Shown: positions 1 through 9,832, counted from the first letter of the stretch. The stretch is DNA of 64,000 nucleotides from Rhodococcus globerulus NBRC 14531 (GCF_001894805.1 NZ_BCWX01000003.1:930001-994000); one strand, 5' to 3'. The notes: generated from the letters alone by a model not told the origin. Made by a program: numbers and translations.

Positions 1-523
1 GTGCGCCACCCATGATCGATACGCGCGGGTCGGTGGGGTCGTCTTCTCCGACGCTGATGGAGTAGAACGCTCGTTGCTCCCGGATGAAGCTGCGTCCGTT
101 GACAACCGGATCCCATAGGACCACCGAATTGATTGTCCCGCAGCCTTCGAGAGCTGAAGCGGCCAATAGTGCGCCGAGTCGTAAACCGACGATGCTGACG
201 GATTGAGCACCGCACTGACGTACGAAGTCAACTGCGCTGACGATGCTGCTGCGCCATCGATCCATCGCGTCGGGTGCATCCTCATTGCCCGACGAATCAC
301 CGACACCCTCGTAGTCGAAGCGAAACGCGACTATTCCTCGGGCGGCCAGTTCGTCTGCCAGAAGTCGCATTCCGCGGTAGGTATCGATGTGCTCCTTGCC
401 GATGGGTGAACACAGCACGACCGCTTCGCGCGCAATACCCGATGTCGGAACATGGACGAATCCGAGCAGTGGTGCCTCCGCCGGGCCGAACCATGTGGCC
501 AATTGAGTCTCGATGGTGATCAC
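1..523 (-). CDS. Alpha/beta-fold hydrolase-like protein without the nucleophile serine (partial)
   Basis: The C-terminal end lies beyond position 1; about 174 residues are visible. The fold signs are clear: an early strand ending in CSPIGKEH, then the FRFDYEGVGDSSG loop at residues 67-79 and a nucleophile-elbow position at residues 113-117. The elbow reads G-L-R-L-G, so arginine sits where Ser/Cys/Asp should be. Similar serine-less hydrolases occur beside exopolysaccharide genes (exosortase-A-associated hydrolase group); that link is from memory. The divergent neighbour is a glycosyltransferase, which fits a polysaccharide role. I chose GTG 523 because the family-like start of the protein begins there; the ribosome-binding site is weak (ACGGA close to GTG) and an upstream start is possible. 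Function unknown; catalysis of the usual kind is unlikely. Confidence 0.75.
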   Translation of the reverse strand, partial: MITIETQLATWFGPAEAPLLGFVHVPTSGIAREAVVLCSPIGKEHIDTYRGMRLLADELAARGIVAFRFDYEGVGDSSGNEDAPDAMDRWRSSIVSAVDFVRQCGAQSVSIVGLRLGALLAASALEGCGTINSVVLWDPVVNGRSFIREQRAFYSISVGEDDPTDPRVSIMGGA

Positions 524-609
524 TCCGTGTTGTTGGCTGCCGAATTTGAATATTGACGTGCTGTTGCCGACCTCACCGTGAGGAGGGCGGCCGTCGATTG
601 AGGTTGCCT

Positions 610-630
610 GTATGTTGCTAGTAAACATAC
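610..630. promoter_or_regulatory. Inverted repeat in a divergent promoter
   Basis: GTATGTT and AACATAC form perfect 7-base arms around a 7-base spacer, in an AT-rich stretch between the divergent hydrolase-like gene and the glycosyltransferase gene. It has the size and symmetry of a dimeric repressor site. No regulator in the window is clearly linked to it. Confidence 0.4.
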
Positions 631-704
631 CATCGGTTTGTTTGATCGCGCTTTTACGGGCGCAAAGTATCAAATCGTACAATTGACGCGTACTGGAGTC
701 CGAA

Positions 705-1841
705 ATGGCTGGTGTTCTGGTCCATGAATGGATCGAACGTTCTGGGGGAGCGGAGAAGGTTCTCGACGAGTTTGTCAATTGCTATCCGGACGCGGATGTC
801 TACTGTCTCTGGAACGACGCTCCGGATCGATATCCGGCGACAAATGTCCGCGAGAGCGTGTTGGCTGGAACGCCTCTACGCGGTAGGAAAGCGATGGCAC
901 TTCCGGCGATGCCGTTCACGTGGCGTGGTCTCGAAAATCGTGACTACGATTTCGCTTTGATCAGTTCTCATCTATTTGCTCACCACGCAACATTCGCCGG
1001 AGCGTCCCCGGAATTACGTAAATTCGTTTATGTTCACACGCCTGCCCGTTATGTGTGGAATCCGGAACTCGACGAGCGTGGTAATTCACTCTCGGCGCGG
1101 ATGGCGTCGCCGATGCTGCGGCGAATTGATCGTAAGCGCGCCTCCGAAGGCGCGTCTTTTGCGGCCAACAGTGAGTTTGTCAGCAAACGAATAGAACGCG
1201 CTTGGGGTGTGAGTTCCAAGGTTATTCATCCGCCGGTTGATGTCGATCGAATTGTCGCTGTTGACGACTGGAGGTTGAAATTGTCACCGGAAGAACTTCA
1301 GTTACTTTTCAGCATGCCCCCCGTGTTCGTTTTGGGTGCATCTAGATTCATTCCGTACAAGCGGCTTGACTGGGTGATCCGTGCCGCAGAGAAAGCCGGC
1401 GTTGCGGCTGTTATTGCCGGGTCGGGGCCGGAGGAGGAGCGACTTCGTTCAATGGCTTCCGAAGCCTCGGTGCCGGTGCGGATTATTCATCGACCGTCGG
1501 ACGCTTTGCTGTTCGCTTTGTACCAGCGCGCGCTTGCGTACGTGTTTCCGCCTATCGAGGACTTCGGGATCATGCCGGTGGAGGCCATGGCAGCCGGCGC
1601 CCGACTGATTACGAACAGCATGGGAGGTGCTGCGGAGACTGTGACGCATGGCGTCGACGGGCTGCATTTTCACGATGACCGGTGGGAGTCGATTGCAGAG
1701 TGCATTCAGGAGATCGACCGCGTGAGTATTGTCAGGTCGAACACGTATGGCAAGTACTCGGTGCGGCGCTTCCATGAGGAGATAGCGATGTGGACGGGCG
1801 TCGAATCGGCCGCCTATGTGAAAAGTTTAGATCCCCAATAA
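705..1841 (+). CDS. Glycosyltransferase family 4 (GT-B fold)
   Basis: A 378-residue retaining glycosyltransferase that would move a sugar from a nucleotide or lipid donor during polysaccharide or glycolipid assembly; substrate unknown. The N-terminal half carries HEWIERSGGAEKV and YVHTPARYVWNP. The C-terminal donor domain has VLGASRFIPYKRLDWVI, IAGSGPEEERL and the GT4 signature EDFGIMPVEAMAAG, whose two glutamates fit the E-x7-E motif, followed by GGAAETV. GGAG at about 695 supports ATG 705. Base use is poorer in GC than neighbouring genes and at least three leucines use TTA (in ELRKF, LQLLF and KSLDPQ), rare elsewhere in the window, so recent acquisition is likely. The last 28 bp overlap the convergent efeB gene. 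Confidence 0.9.
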   Translation: MAGVLVHEWIERSGGAEKVLDEFVNCYPDADVYCLWNDAPDRYPATNVRESVLAGTPLRGRKAMALPAMPFTWRGLENRDYDFALISSHLFAHHATFAGASPELRKFVYVHTPARYVWNPELDERGNSLSARMASPMLRRIDRKRASEGASFAANSEFVSKRIERAWGVSSKVIHPPVDVDRIVAVDDWRLKLSPEELQLLFSMPPVFVLGASRFIPYKRLDWVIRAAEKAGVAAVIAGSGPEEERLRSMASEASVPVRIIHRPSDALLFALYQRALAYVFPPIEDFGIMPVEAMAAGARLITNSMGGAAETVTHGVDGLHFHDDRWESIAECIQEIDRVSIVRSNTYGKYSVRRFHEEIAMWTGVESAAYVKSLDPQ

Positions 1842-3094
1842 CTTTCACCTGAAAGCCCGCCGGGGCAGGCGAAGACGGCAGAACCGACGTGCTGGATGTA
1901 CTCGTTCAGTGCGTCGTGCCGGGAGAGGTTTTGCTGCATCGGAACAAACTGCTCGACAGGGTTCCGGCAGTACGCAACAAAGAACAAGCCGGCGTCGAGG
2001 TGACCGAGCCCGTCGGAACCATCGGTGAAGTTGTATCCGCGCCGCAGGATTTGGATTCCGCCCAGTTCTTCGGAAGACGCCAGACGGACGTGCGCGTCCT
2101 CGGGAATGACAAAGTCGTGGCCTTCCTTCGAGTCCAGATCGAGTTCGTCGAACTCGTCCTTTCCACCGAGCGGAGCGCCACTGCGCTTCGACCTGCCGAT
2201 GACGGCTTCCTGTTCCTTGAGGACTGTGCGATCCCATTGCTCGATCAGCATCCGGATGCGGCGGGCGACCAGAAATGATCCCCCCGCCATCCATTCCTGA
2301 TCGTCGGCGCCGTCGACCCAGACGTGTTCGCTCAGTAGCGCTGGATCCTCCGCCTTGATGTTGGCGGTTCCGTCCTTGAACCCGAACAGGTTTCGCGGAG
2401 TTTGTTGTGTCGTGGACGTCGAGGATGTTCGCCCGAATCCTAGTTGCGACCATTTGACCGACGCCGTTCCGAAGGCCACGCGCGCGAGGTTGCGGATGGC
2501 ATGAACCGCGACCTGGGGATCGTTGGCGCACGCCTGGATTGCGATGTCGCCGCCACTGCGCGCCGGATCGAGGTTGTCGGCCCGGAAATGCGGAAGGTCC
2601 AGTAGCGCAGCAGGCTTCTTGTCAGCCAGTCCGAAACGGTCGTCGAACAGTGACGGTCCGAAACCGATAGTGAGCGTCAGTTGTGAGGCAACAAGGTCGA
2701 GTGCCTCGCCGGTATCGCTCGGCGGTGCATACGGGCCGTCACCGGTTGCACCGTCCTCGGTTGCTTCCTCACCCTTTGTCATTCGCTCGGCCATAGTGGT
2801 CCAGGTCTGCAACAAAGCGATCAGTTCGTCGCGGGACGTCGTCGTCACGTCGAACGCGACGAAGTGCATACGATCCTGGGCGGGCGTTGTGATGCCGGCC
2901 TGATGGTCACCACGAAAAGCCACCACGGCTGAGTTGTCGGTGCTGGAACTGTTGTCAGCGGTGACCCGTCCGACAACAGCACCGGCACCAGCGAGGGCAA
3001 CACCGGCTCCCACGGCGCCGAACAGTTTGCGCCGTGAGAGTCCTTGCGGTGTCGGATTTTCCGGGCTAGGTGTGCCCTGTGGTGCATCAGTCAT
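1814..3094 (-). CDS. efeB: Dyp-type peroxidase EfeB, Tat-exported
   Basis: Haem peroxidase component of the EfeUOB iron uptake system, acting outside the membrane, probably in ferrous iron oxidation or haem iron release. The 426-residue product starts with a twin-arginine signal (LSRRKLFG at about residue 19, then a hydrophobic Ala/Gly-rich stretch), so it should be exported folded with its haem. The Dyp signature GFKDGTANI (G-x-x-D-G) lies at about residue 240 and the probable proximal haem histidine is in EDAHVRLAS. Its ATG shares one base with the efeO stop (TAATG), so translation is probably coupled. Third gene of efeU-efeO-efeB. Confidence 0.95.
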   Translation of the reverse strand: MTDAPQGTPSPENPTPQGLSRRKLFGAVGAGVALAGAGAVVGRVTADNSSSTDNSAVVAFRGDHQAGITTPAQDRMHFVAFDVTTTSRDELIALLQTWTTMAERMTKGEEATEDGATGDGPYAPPSDTGEALDLVASQLTLTIGFGPSLFDDRFGLADKKPAALLDLPHFRADNLDPARSGGDIAIQACANDPQVAVHAIRNLARVAFGTASVKWSQLGFGRTSSTSTTQQTPRNLFGFKDGTANIKAEDPALLSEHVWVDGADDQEWMAGGSFLVARRIRMLIEQWDRTVLKEQEAVIGRSKRSGAPLGGKDEFDELDLDSKEGHDFVIPEDAHVRLASSEELGGIQILRRGYNFTDGSDGLGHLDAGLFFVAYCRNPVEQFVPMQQNLSRHDALNEYIQHVGSAVFACPGGLSGESYWGSKLFT

Positions 3095-4224
3095 TACTGC
3101 CCCGCAACTACTTCCTGAACCTGGCTGACCTCTGCGGACAGAGCGTCGATCTTACGTGAAAGTTCCTGGCGCTGAGCTTCGGTGACGGTGTCGTAGAAGA
3201 CAAATCCGTCGCCGACGCGGAACTGCGCGAGCGCTGCGTCGAGGTCGGCAAATCGATCCGAGATGCGCTGGGCAAGTTCGGGATTACGTTCCTGCAGAAT
3301 CGGGTTCAGAGCGGCGATCGCAGCCTGGGAGCCGTCGACGTTGGCTTGGAAGTCCCACAGGTCGGTGTGCGAGAAGATGTCTTCTTCGCCGGTGATCTTG
3401 GATGTCGAGATCTCGTCGAGCAGTCCCTGTGCATCGCCGGCGATCTTGGTGGGATCGACCGAGTAGTCTTCGGCGTTTACCTGATCAGCCAGATACTGGA
3501 TATCGACGAGCAGCTGATCTGCGACGGCATTGGTGTCGGGCTGCAGACCGGTGACCCACAGATCCTTCTCGAGGCGGTGGAAGCCGGTCCAGACCTGGCC
3601 GGGCTCTAGGTCTGCCTCACGCAAGTCGAGCTTGGGATCGAGCTCACCGAAGCTCTCGGCCTCGGGCTCGATGCGTTCGTAGTACGTGCGAGTGATCGGG
3701 AACAGCGCCTTTGCCTGCTCGATGTCGCCCGACTGAACGGCTGCGACGAACTGAGCGGCGGTGTCCTGTAGTGCCACGATCTGGCTGCGGATGTATCGGC
3801 GGTACCCGTCTGCTGCTTCTGTGAGCTGGCCACTCTCGTCGGTGGCTGCCTGCGAATCGCCGGTGACGACAAAGTCCTGTCGGATACCGGTTCCGACCAT
3901 TCCGGGCTTGCACGCAAGCTGATACGTCGCTGCCTCTGGGAGTGAGACGATGAGCTGACGCGTCAGACCGGGCCCGATGTTCTCGACCTCGCCCATCGCG
4001 CGGTCACCCTCGGCGAAGACGTAGAACTCGGTGACCTTCGTGCCGTTGTTGGTGACCTGGAACGTCGACTTGCCCGTCGTACCCGTGGTGGCACTGACGT
4101 CGCACGAATCATCGGTGGCAGTGACGATGACGTCGCCGTCGCTTGCCGTCGACTTCTCGGTGCACGCGGCAAGTGAGAAGGGGAGTACCGCGGCTGTCGC
4201 GAGCACGAGAGTGGATTTGCGCAT
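3094..4224 (-). CDS. efeO: Iron uptake lipoprotein EfeO (cupredoxin plus imelysin/M75)
   Basis: Extracytoplasmic iron-binding component that is thought to pass iron to the EfeU permease. The 376-residue product begins with a lipoprotein signal ending in SLAAC (Cys at about 21), so it is membrane-anchored, unlike the soluble E. coli form. A cupredoxin-like domain covers roughly residues 30-120. A long helical imelysin/M75 domain follows, with the H-x-x-E motif in GFHRLEKDLW, a known metal-binding signature of the family. It lies 15 bp after efeU and shares one base with efeB, within one transcript. Confidence 0.94.
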   Translation of the reverse strand: MRKSTLVLATAAVLPFSLAACTEKSTASDGDVIVTATDDSCDVSATTGTTGKSTFQVTNNGTKVTEFYVFAEGDRAMGEVENIGPGLTRQLIVSLPEAATYQLACKPGMVGTGIRQDFVVTGDSQAATDESGQLTEAADGYRRYIRSQIVALQDTAAQFVAAVQSGDIEQAKALFPITRTYYERIEPEAESFGELDPKLDLREADLEPGQVWTGFHRLEKDLWVTGLQPDTNAVADQLLVDIQYLADQVNAEDYSVDPTKIAGDAQGLLDEISTSKITGEEDIFSHTDLWDFQANVDGSQAAIAALNPILQERNPELAQRISDRFADLDAALAQFRVGDGFVFYDTVTEAQRQELSRKIDALSAEVSQVQEVVAGQ

Positions 4225-4239
4225 CGTTGGAAGTGCCTT

Positions 4240-5145
4240 TCAGGATTCTGTCGGTTCGGACGAAGTGGTCGGCGATGCAGCGATGGCAGGTGCCGGTGAC
4301 GATTGCGGACGCAGGAAGAGCGCCAGCACGACGACGAGATACACGACCCACGCGGTCGCTTGCAGAACCGTCGGGTCAGGGCGGAAGTTGAAGATGCCGG
4401 CCAGGACAGTGCCGTACCACGTGGACGGGTCGTAGCCCGGGGTGAGGTTGAAGGCGATGTTTTCGGCTCCTGGCAGGACGTTCCCGATCTGCAGGGCGCG
4501 GATGCCGTACGAGAGGATTCCGGCGGCCACGACGATGAGGAAAATCGCGGTGTAGCGGAAGAACGTCGTGAGATTCAGACGTAGCGCCCCGAAGTACATG
4601 GCGACGGTTAGGATGGCGGCCAGGAGAATGCCGAGCAGCAATCCGATGAGTGGCCAGGAACTGCCTGCCATGTTCTCGGCGTACCCGACCATCAGCAGTG
4701 CCGTCTCGACGCCTTCGCGGCCGACAGCAAAGAATGCGAGCGTCAGGATTGCGATCGGTCCAGCGACGAGGGCCTTTTCCATTCCGGCCTTGAGGTCGCC
4801 GGAGATGGTCTTGGCCGCGGTTCGCATCCACAACACCATCGCAGTCACGATCACCACGGCGATCAGTGACGCAATTCCGGCGATGACTTCCGCGGTAAGG
4901 CCGTCGACGGTGGATGTGCCGTAGTGGATGACAAGGAAAATGATCGCGACCATCGCCACGGCGGCAAAAACGCCGAGCCACACCCACTTCAGTGCGTCCC
5001 GCCGCTGTGCCTTGACGAGGTACGCGGCCAGGATCATGACAACGATGCCGGCTTCGAGGCCTTCGCGGAGACCGATCAGGCCACTGCCGAATAGCTGCGT
5101 GGCAACTGACGGACTGCTCGACGCTGCGAGTACCGACACGGGCAC
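4240..5145 (-). CDS. efeU: Ferrous/ferric iron permease EfeU (FTR1 family)
   Basis: Integral membrane iron permease of the Ftr1/EfeU family, 301 residues with about seven transmembrane helices. Both family motifs R-E-G-x-E are present: REGLEAGIVV near the N-terminus and REGVETALLM in the middle; their glutamates bind iron during transport. The start is GTG 5145, with AAGGAG five bases upstream; a later start would cut into the first helix. First gene of efeUOB, with a possible iron box about 50 bp upstream. Confidence 0.94.
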   Translation of the reverse strand: MPVSVLAASSSPSVATQLFGSGLIGLREGLEAGIVVMILAAYLVKAQRRDALKWVWLGVFAAVAMVAIIFLVIHYGTSTVDGLTAEVIAGIASLIAVVIVTAMVLWMRTAAKTISGDLKAGMEKALVAGPIAILTLAFFAVGREGVETALLMVGYAENMAGSSWPLIGLLLGILLAAILTVAMYFGALRLNLTTFFRYTAIFLIVVAAGILSYGIRALQIGNVLPGAENIAFNLTPGYDPSTWYGTVLAGIFNFRPDPTVLQATAWVVYLVVVLALFLRPQSSPAPAIAASPTTSSEPTES

Positions 5146-5196
5146 GGATGCTCCTTAACTGGAGGAAGCTCGGCAGCTTCACGGAATCGGCCAAAA

Positions 5197-5215
5197 GTAG
5201 GACAGCCTTAACTCC
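5197..5215. promoter_or_regulatory. Possible IdeR/DtxR iron box upstream of efeU
   Basis: The 19 bases starting GTAGGACAGCCTTAACT match about 13 of 19 positions of the consensus I remember for DtxR/IdeR operators (TTAGGTTAGCCTAACCTAA). It lies about 50 bp upstream of the efeU GTG, where an iron repressor would act. A GAAGCT/AGCTTC inverted repeat (5165-5180) lies between this box and the start codon. Match judged by eye only. Confidence 0.4.
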
Positions 5216-5308
5216 GATGAAGATACTCCACCTTGCGGCTGCTATCCACACCCTGACCAGGCCTTTTGATTCTCTTTACTATCAAATTCGGGTGTTCAGT
5301 CGACTCGT

Positions 5309-6094
5309 GTGGATGATGGAGGGGTGTACCGAACCACTGCCAAGACCTCGAGACCCCGGCGCGTCGTGCGCGTCGTCGCCGCGATAGCTGCCGGAACGGT
5401 GCTTGCCGGAGTGGGTATTGCAGCGTGTGGATCCGACGAACCGAAGATCGCGATTCCCGAAGGAATCCCGCCGGGCGTTGGCTTGCCGACACCGCCGATC
5501 GACATCAATGCACCGGGCCGCAGCGCAGATCAACTCGGTGATTGGGCCGCCGGACTGAGCAGTGACGTCGGAATCGGTACGACTGCGCTCACGGCCTACG
5601 GGTACGCCGCCGCCGTGATGGCTGAGACGTTGCCCGGTTGCGGGATCGGGTGGACGACCCTCGCGGGGATCGGGAGCGTCGAAAGCCGTCACGGAACGTA
5701 CGACGGTTCAGCGGTAGACGCCGTGGGTCAAGTCAGTCCGATCATTCGCGGCATACCACTCGACGGTGGGCCGGGCGTAGCCGAGATTCCCGACACCGAC
5801 GGCGGCACCATGGACGGAGATTCTGTCCACGATCGCGCGATGGGACCGATGCAGTTCATCCCGGAAACCTGGTTGAAGTGGGGCGTCGACGCCAACGGTG
5901 ACGGTCGTATCGATCCAGACAATATCGATGACGCCGCCCTCACCGCGGCGCGGTATCTGTGTGCCCGCGGGGGAGACCTGACCACAGCCGCAGGGTGGCA
6001 GCAGGCTCTGATGGCGTACAACCTCTCCGGGGACTACCTCGCGCTCGTGCGTGATCGGGCTTCGGCATACTCGGTGGGAACGCGGCCGGCATGA
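5309..6094 (+). CDS. lpqU: LpqU-like lipoprotein, lytic transglycosylase fold
   Basis: Probable peptidoglycan lytic transglycosylase at the outer face of the membrane. The 261-residue product has a basic N-terminus, a hydrophobic segment and a lipobox ending GIAAC (Cys at about 40). The transglycosylase-like domain has IGSVESRHG with the expected catalytic glutamate, then MGPMQFIPETW, and a calcium-loop-like stretch DANGDGRIDPDN. Like lpqU (Rv1022) of M. tuberculosis it sits just before eno. The start is uncertain: GTG 5309 has no good ribosome-binding site, and GTG 5324 is too close to GGAGGGG; the signal peptide is intact with either. Confidence 0.85.
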   Translation: MDDGGVYRTTAKTSRPRRVVRVVAAIAAGTVLAGVGIAACGSDEPKIAIPEGIPPGVGLPTPPIDINAPGRSADQLGDWAAGLSSDVGIGTTALTAYGYAAAVMAETLPGCGIGWTTLAGIGSVESRHGTYDGSAVDAVGQVSPIIRGIPLDGGPGVAEIPDTDGGTMDGDSVHDRAMGPMQFIPETWLKWGVDANGDGRIDPDNIDDAALTAARYLCARGGDLTTAAGWQQALMAYNLSGDYLALVRDRASAYSVGTRPA

Positions 6095-6137
6095 GTGCTC
6101 ATGACCGCAGTTCAGGCCGGTGTGTGCGCGTCGATAA

Positions 6138-7577
<1,440 letters not shown>

Positions 7578-7599
7578 GCAACACATTTAGGTATCAGCA

Positions 7600-8268
7600 G
7601 TGTCTGCACAACGCGGTAAACCACGATCCCCCGGCGGAAGTCCGGGGGGTCGTGGTTCCGGGCGCGCGGACACTGCTCGTCGCACCAAACCCGGCAGCAC
7701 CCGCCGGGCACGCGGCACGGAAGCCGAGTCGGCGGAAGCAGCGTCGACCGGGGCAAAGGCAACGTCGGCCTCGACGCGTAAGTTCTGGTCGAGACTGCCC
7801 AGTTCCGACAACACAGTCTTCGGGCTCTCGACCAGCCGGGCTGTCATTCTCGCGATGGTTGTTCTGATGCTCGCGTTGACGTTGGCGGTGCCGTTGCGCA
7901 CGTACATTTCTCAGCGTTCCGATGCCGCTCAGATCGCTGCCGAACGACGGGTACTCCAGGAGGAAGTTGACGCGCTCCGGCAGCAGAATGCGCGTTTCGA
8001 TGATCCCGCGTATGTCGAAGCGCTTGCGCGGGAACGCCTTCGGTACGTCAAGCCTGGCGAGACGCCGTTCCAGGTACAACTTCCCGGTGACTATCAAGAA
8101 CCCGAGAAGAAGCAAGTTGAAGAAGCCCCGCTGACAGGTCCGTGGTATCGCGATCTGTGGCAAACGATTTCGGAGCCACCAGTGGTTCCCGAGACGAAGG
8201 CAACGCCGGCGCCGATGCCGGTGATGCCGACAGAGCAGTCAGAAGAACAAGGAGTACCCACCGGGTGA
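7600..8268 (+). CDS. FtsB/DivIC-family septum formation protein
   Basis: Bitopic cell-division protein, probably acting with FtsQ and FtsL at the divisome. The 222-residue product has a long basic, Pro/Ser/Gly-rich cytoplasmic tail (1-75), one transmembrane helix (about 85-105, AVILAMVVLMLALTLAVPL), and a coiled coil (AERRVLQEEVDALRQQNARF) ending in the family motif YVEALARERLRYVKPGE. An acidic Pro-rich extracytoplasmic tail follows. Homologous in position to Rv1024. Start GTG 7600. It overlaps the next gene by four bases (GTGA). A strong inverted repeat lies within codons 8-18. Confidence 0.9.
   Translation: MSAQRGKPRSPGGSPGGRGSGRADTARRTKPGSTRRARGTEAESAEAASTGAKATSASTRKFWSRLPSSDNTVFGLSTSRAVILAMVVLMLALTLAVPLRTYISQRSDAAQIAAERRVLQEEVDALRQQNARFDDPAYVEALARERLRYVKPGETPFQVQLPGDYQEPEKKQVEEAPLTGPWYRDLWQTISEPPVVPETKATPAPMPVMPTEQSEEQGVPTG
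7621..7655. terminator. Strong hairpin inside the 5' end of the ftsB-like gene
   Basis: CCACGATCCCCCGG and CCGGGGGGTCGTGG form a 14-bp stem with one G-T pair around a 7-base loop. It begins 44 bp after the eno stop and falls within the first codons of the next gene. There is no T-run. It could attenuate transcription after eno, stabilise the eno 3' end, or limit translation of the downstream gene. Confidence 0.5.
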
Positions 8269-8810
8269 GCAAGCCGTCCGAAAATTCCCCTCACGTCGCG
8301 CAGGCAGATCTTGACGCCGTCGCAGCTCAGTTGGGCCGTGAGCCGCGCGGAGTGCTCGAGATTGCATACCGCAGTCCCGACGGCACCCCAGGTGTAGTCA
8401 AGACAGCTCCCAAACTTCCTGACGGAACACCTTTTCCGACGCTCTACTACTTGACAGACCCCAGGCTGACCGCAGAGGCCAGCCGTCAGGAATCTGCCGG
8501 TGTGATGCGTGAGATGACCGAGCGCCTGACGCAGGATCCCGAACTGGCTGCTGCGTACCGCCGCGCGTACGAGTCGTATCTTGCCGAGCGCGACGCCATC
8601 GAATCCCTCGGTACCGACTTCGCCGGTGGCGGGATGCCGGATCGCGTCAAGTGCCTGCACGTTCTGATGGCGCATTCACTGGCCAAGGGGCCTGGCGTCA
8701 ACCCGCTCGGTGACGAGTCGGTGGCTCTGGCAGGGAAGGGCAAGCTGCGCGGCACCGCCATCCCCGCTGATTGGCCGGGCATCGACGACGCGGTAGATCC
8801 CGAGAAGTGA
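8265..8810 (+). CDS. DUF501 family protein
   Basis: Soluble 181-residue protein of unknown function, the counterpart of Rv1025. DUF501 features seen include REPRGVLEIAYRSPDG, PTLYYLTDPRL, and the C-terminal metal-site-like DRVKCLHVLMAHSLAKGPGVNPLGD, with a Cys and two His. The start is GTG 8265, ten bases after AAGGAG and overlapping the preceding stop; it overlaps the ppx start in the same GTGA manner. The constant link with ppx and ftsB in actinobacteria suggests a housekeeping task but does not identify it. Confidence 0.92.
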   Translation: MSKPSENSPHVAQADLDAVAAQLGREPRGVLEIAYRSPDGTPGVVKTAPKLPDGTPFPTLYYLTDPRLTAEASRQESAGVMREMTERLTQDPELAAAYRRAYESYLAERDAIESLGTDFAGGGMPDRVKCLHVLMAHSLAKGPGVNPLGDESVALAGKGKLRGTAIPADWPGIDDAVDPEK

Positions 8811-9769
8811 AGGGTCGCGTTGCCGCCGTCGATTGCGGCACCAATTCGATCCGCCTACTGATCGCGGATGTCGGTGCAGACGGGCGATTGGTTGACGTCC
8901 GCCGCGAAATGCGGGTTGTCCGTCTCGGTCAAGGTGTTGACGCAACAGGAACTTTGGCTCCCGAAGCCATCGAACGCACCCGTATCGCATTGGTCGAGTA
9001 CGCGGGCATGATCGCCGAAGCCGGAGCAAGCGCCGTTCGGATGGTTGCTACATCCGCGACGCGCGATGCTTCCAACCGCGACGACTTCTTCGCGATGACG
9101 CAGGAAGTGCTGGGCGGCGTGATTCCCGGTGCGGGAGCCGAGGTGATCTCCGGCGACGAGGAAGCGCGACTCTCGTTCAGTGGTGCTGTGGGAGAGCTTG
9201 ATCCGTCCGAGGGTCCGTTTGTGGTGGTCGATCTCGGCGGCGGTTCCACCGAGTTGGTTCTCGGCGACTCTGCTGGTGTTCAGGCTGCGTATTCCACCGA
9301 TATCGGCTGTGTGCGGGTGACAGAGCGGTGCCTGCATTCCGATCCTCCGACCACTGAACAGGTCTCCGATGCAACAGAATTCGCGTCCGCGAAGCTTGCG
9401 GAAGCCTTTGCGGTTGTTCCCATCGAGAAGGCTCGGACTTTTGTGGGTGTCGCGGGAACCATGACGACGCTCTCGGCAATCGCGCAGGATCTGCCGGACT
9501 ACGACGCAGACAAGGTGCACCTGTCCCGAATCTCGTTCGGCCAGTTGATCGACGTGTGCGAGCGCCTCACCGCGATGCCGCGCGCCGAACGAGCGAAATT
9601 CGGGCCCATGCATCCCGGACGCGTCGACGTGATCGGCGGCGGAGCGATCGTCACCACCATCCTCGCGCGGGCATTCGAGGACAAAGCGGGAATCACCGAA
9701 CTGGTGGTCAGCGAGCACGACATCCTCGACGGTATTGCCATGTCGATTCCGCTGCCCGCATCCCAATAG
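8807..9769 (+). CDS. ppx: Exopolyphosphatase / Ppx-GppA family phosphatase
   Basis: Hydrolyses terminal phosphate from polyphosphate or pppGpp; the actinobacterial members next to eno (Rv1026, Corynebacterium ppx2) are polyphosphatases. The 320-residue product has the sugar-kinase/Hsp70-like fold with phosphate-binding loops: AAVDCGTNSIRLLIADV at the N-terminus, VVDLGGGSTELVLG at about residue 140, and DVIGGGAIVTTILA near the C-terminus. It is the short single-module form without the E. coli C-terminal extension. Start GTG 8807 overlaps the DUF501 stop by four bases. Last gene of the eno block. Confidence 0.93.
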   Translation: MKGRVAAVDCGTNSIRLLIADVGADGRLVDVRREMRVVRLGQGVDATGTLAPEAIERTRIALVEYAGMIAEAGASAVRMVATSATRDASNRDDFFAMTQEVLGGVIPGAGAEVISGDEEARLSFSGAVGELDPSEGPFVVVDLGGGSTELVLGDSAGVQAAYSTDIGCVRVTERCLHSDPPTTEQVSDATEFASAKLAEAFAVVPIEKARTFVGVAGTMTTLSAIAQDLPDYDADKVHLSRISFGQLIDVCERLTAMPRAERAKFGPMHPGRVDVIGGGAIVTTILARAFEDKAGITELVVSEHDILDGIAMSIPLPASQ

Positions 9770-9832
9770 TGCTGATGGGCATCACGATCGGTGGGTCTGA
9801 TTACGATGCCTGAGAGCGCACGATAGTGTGAT

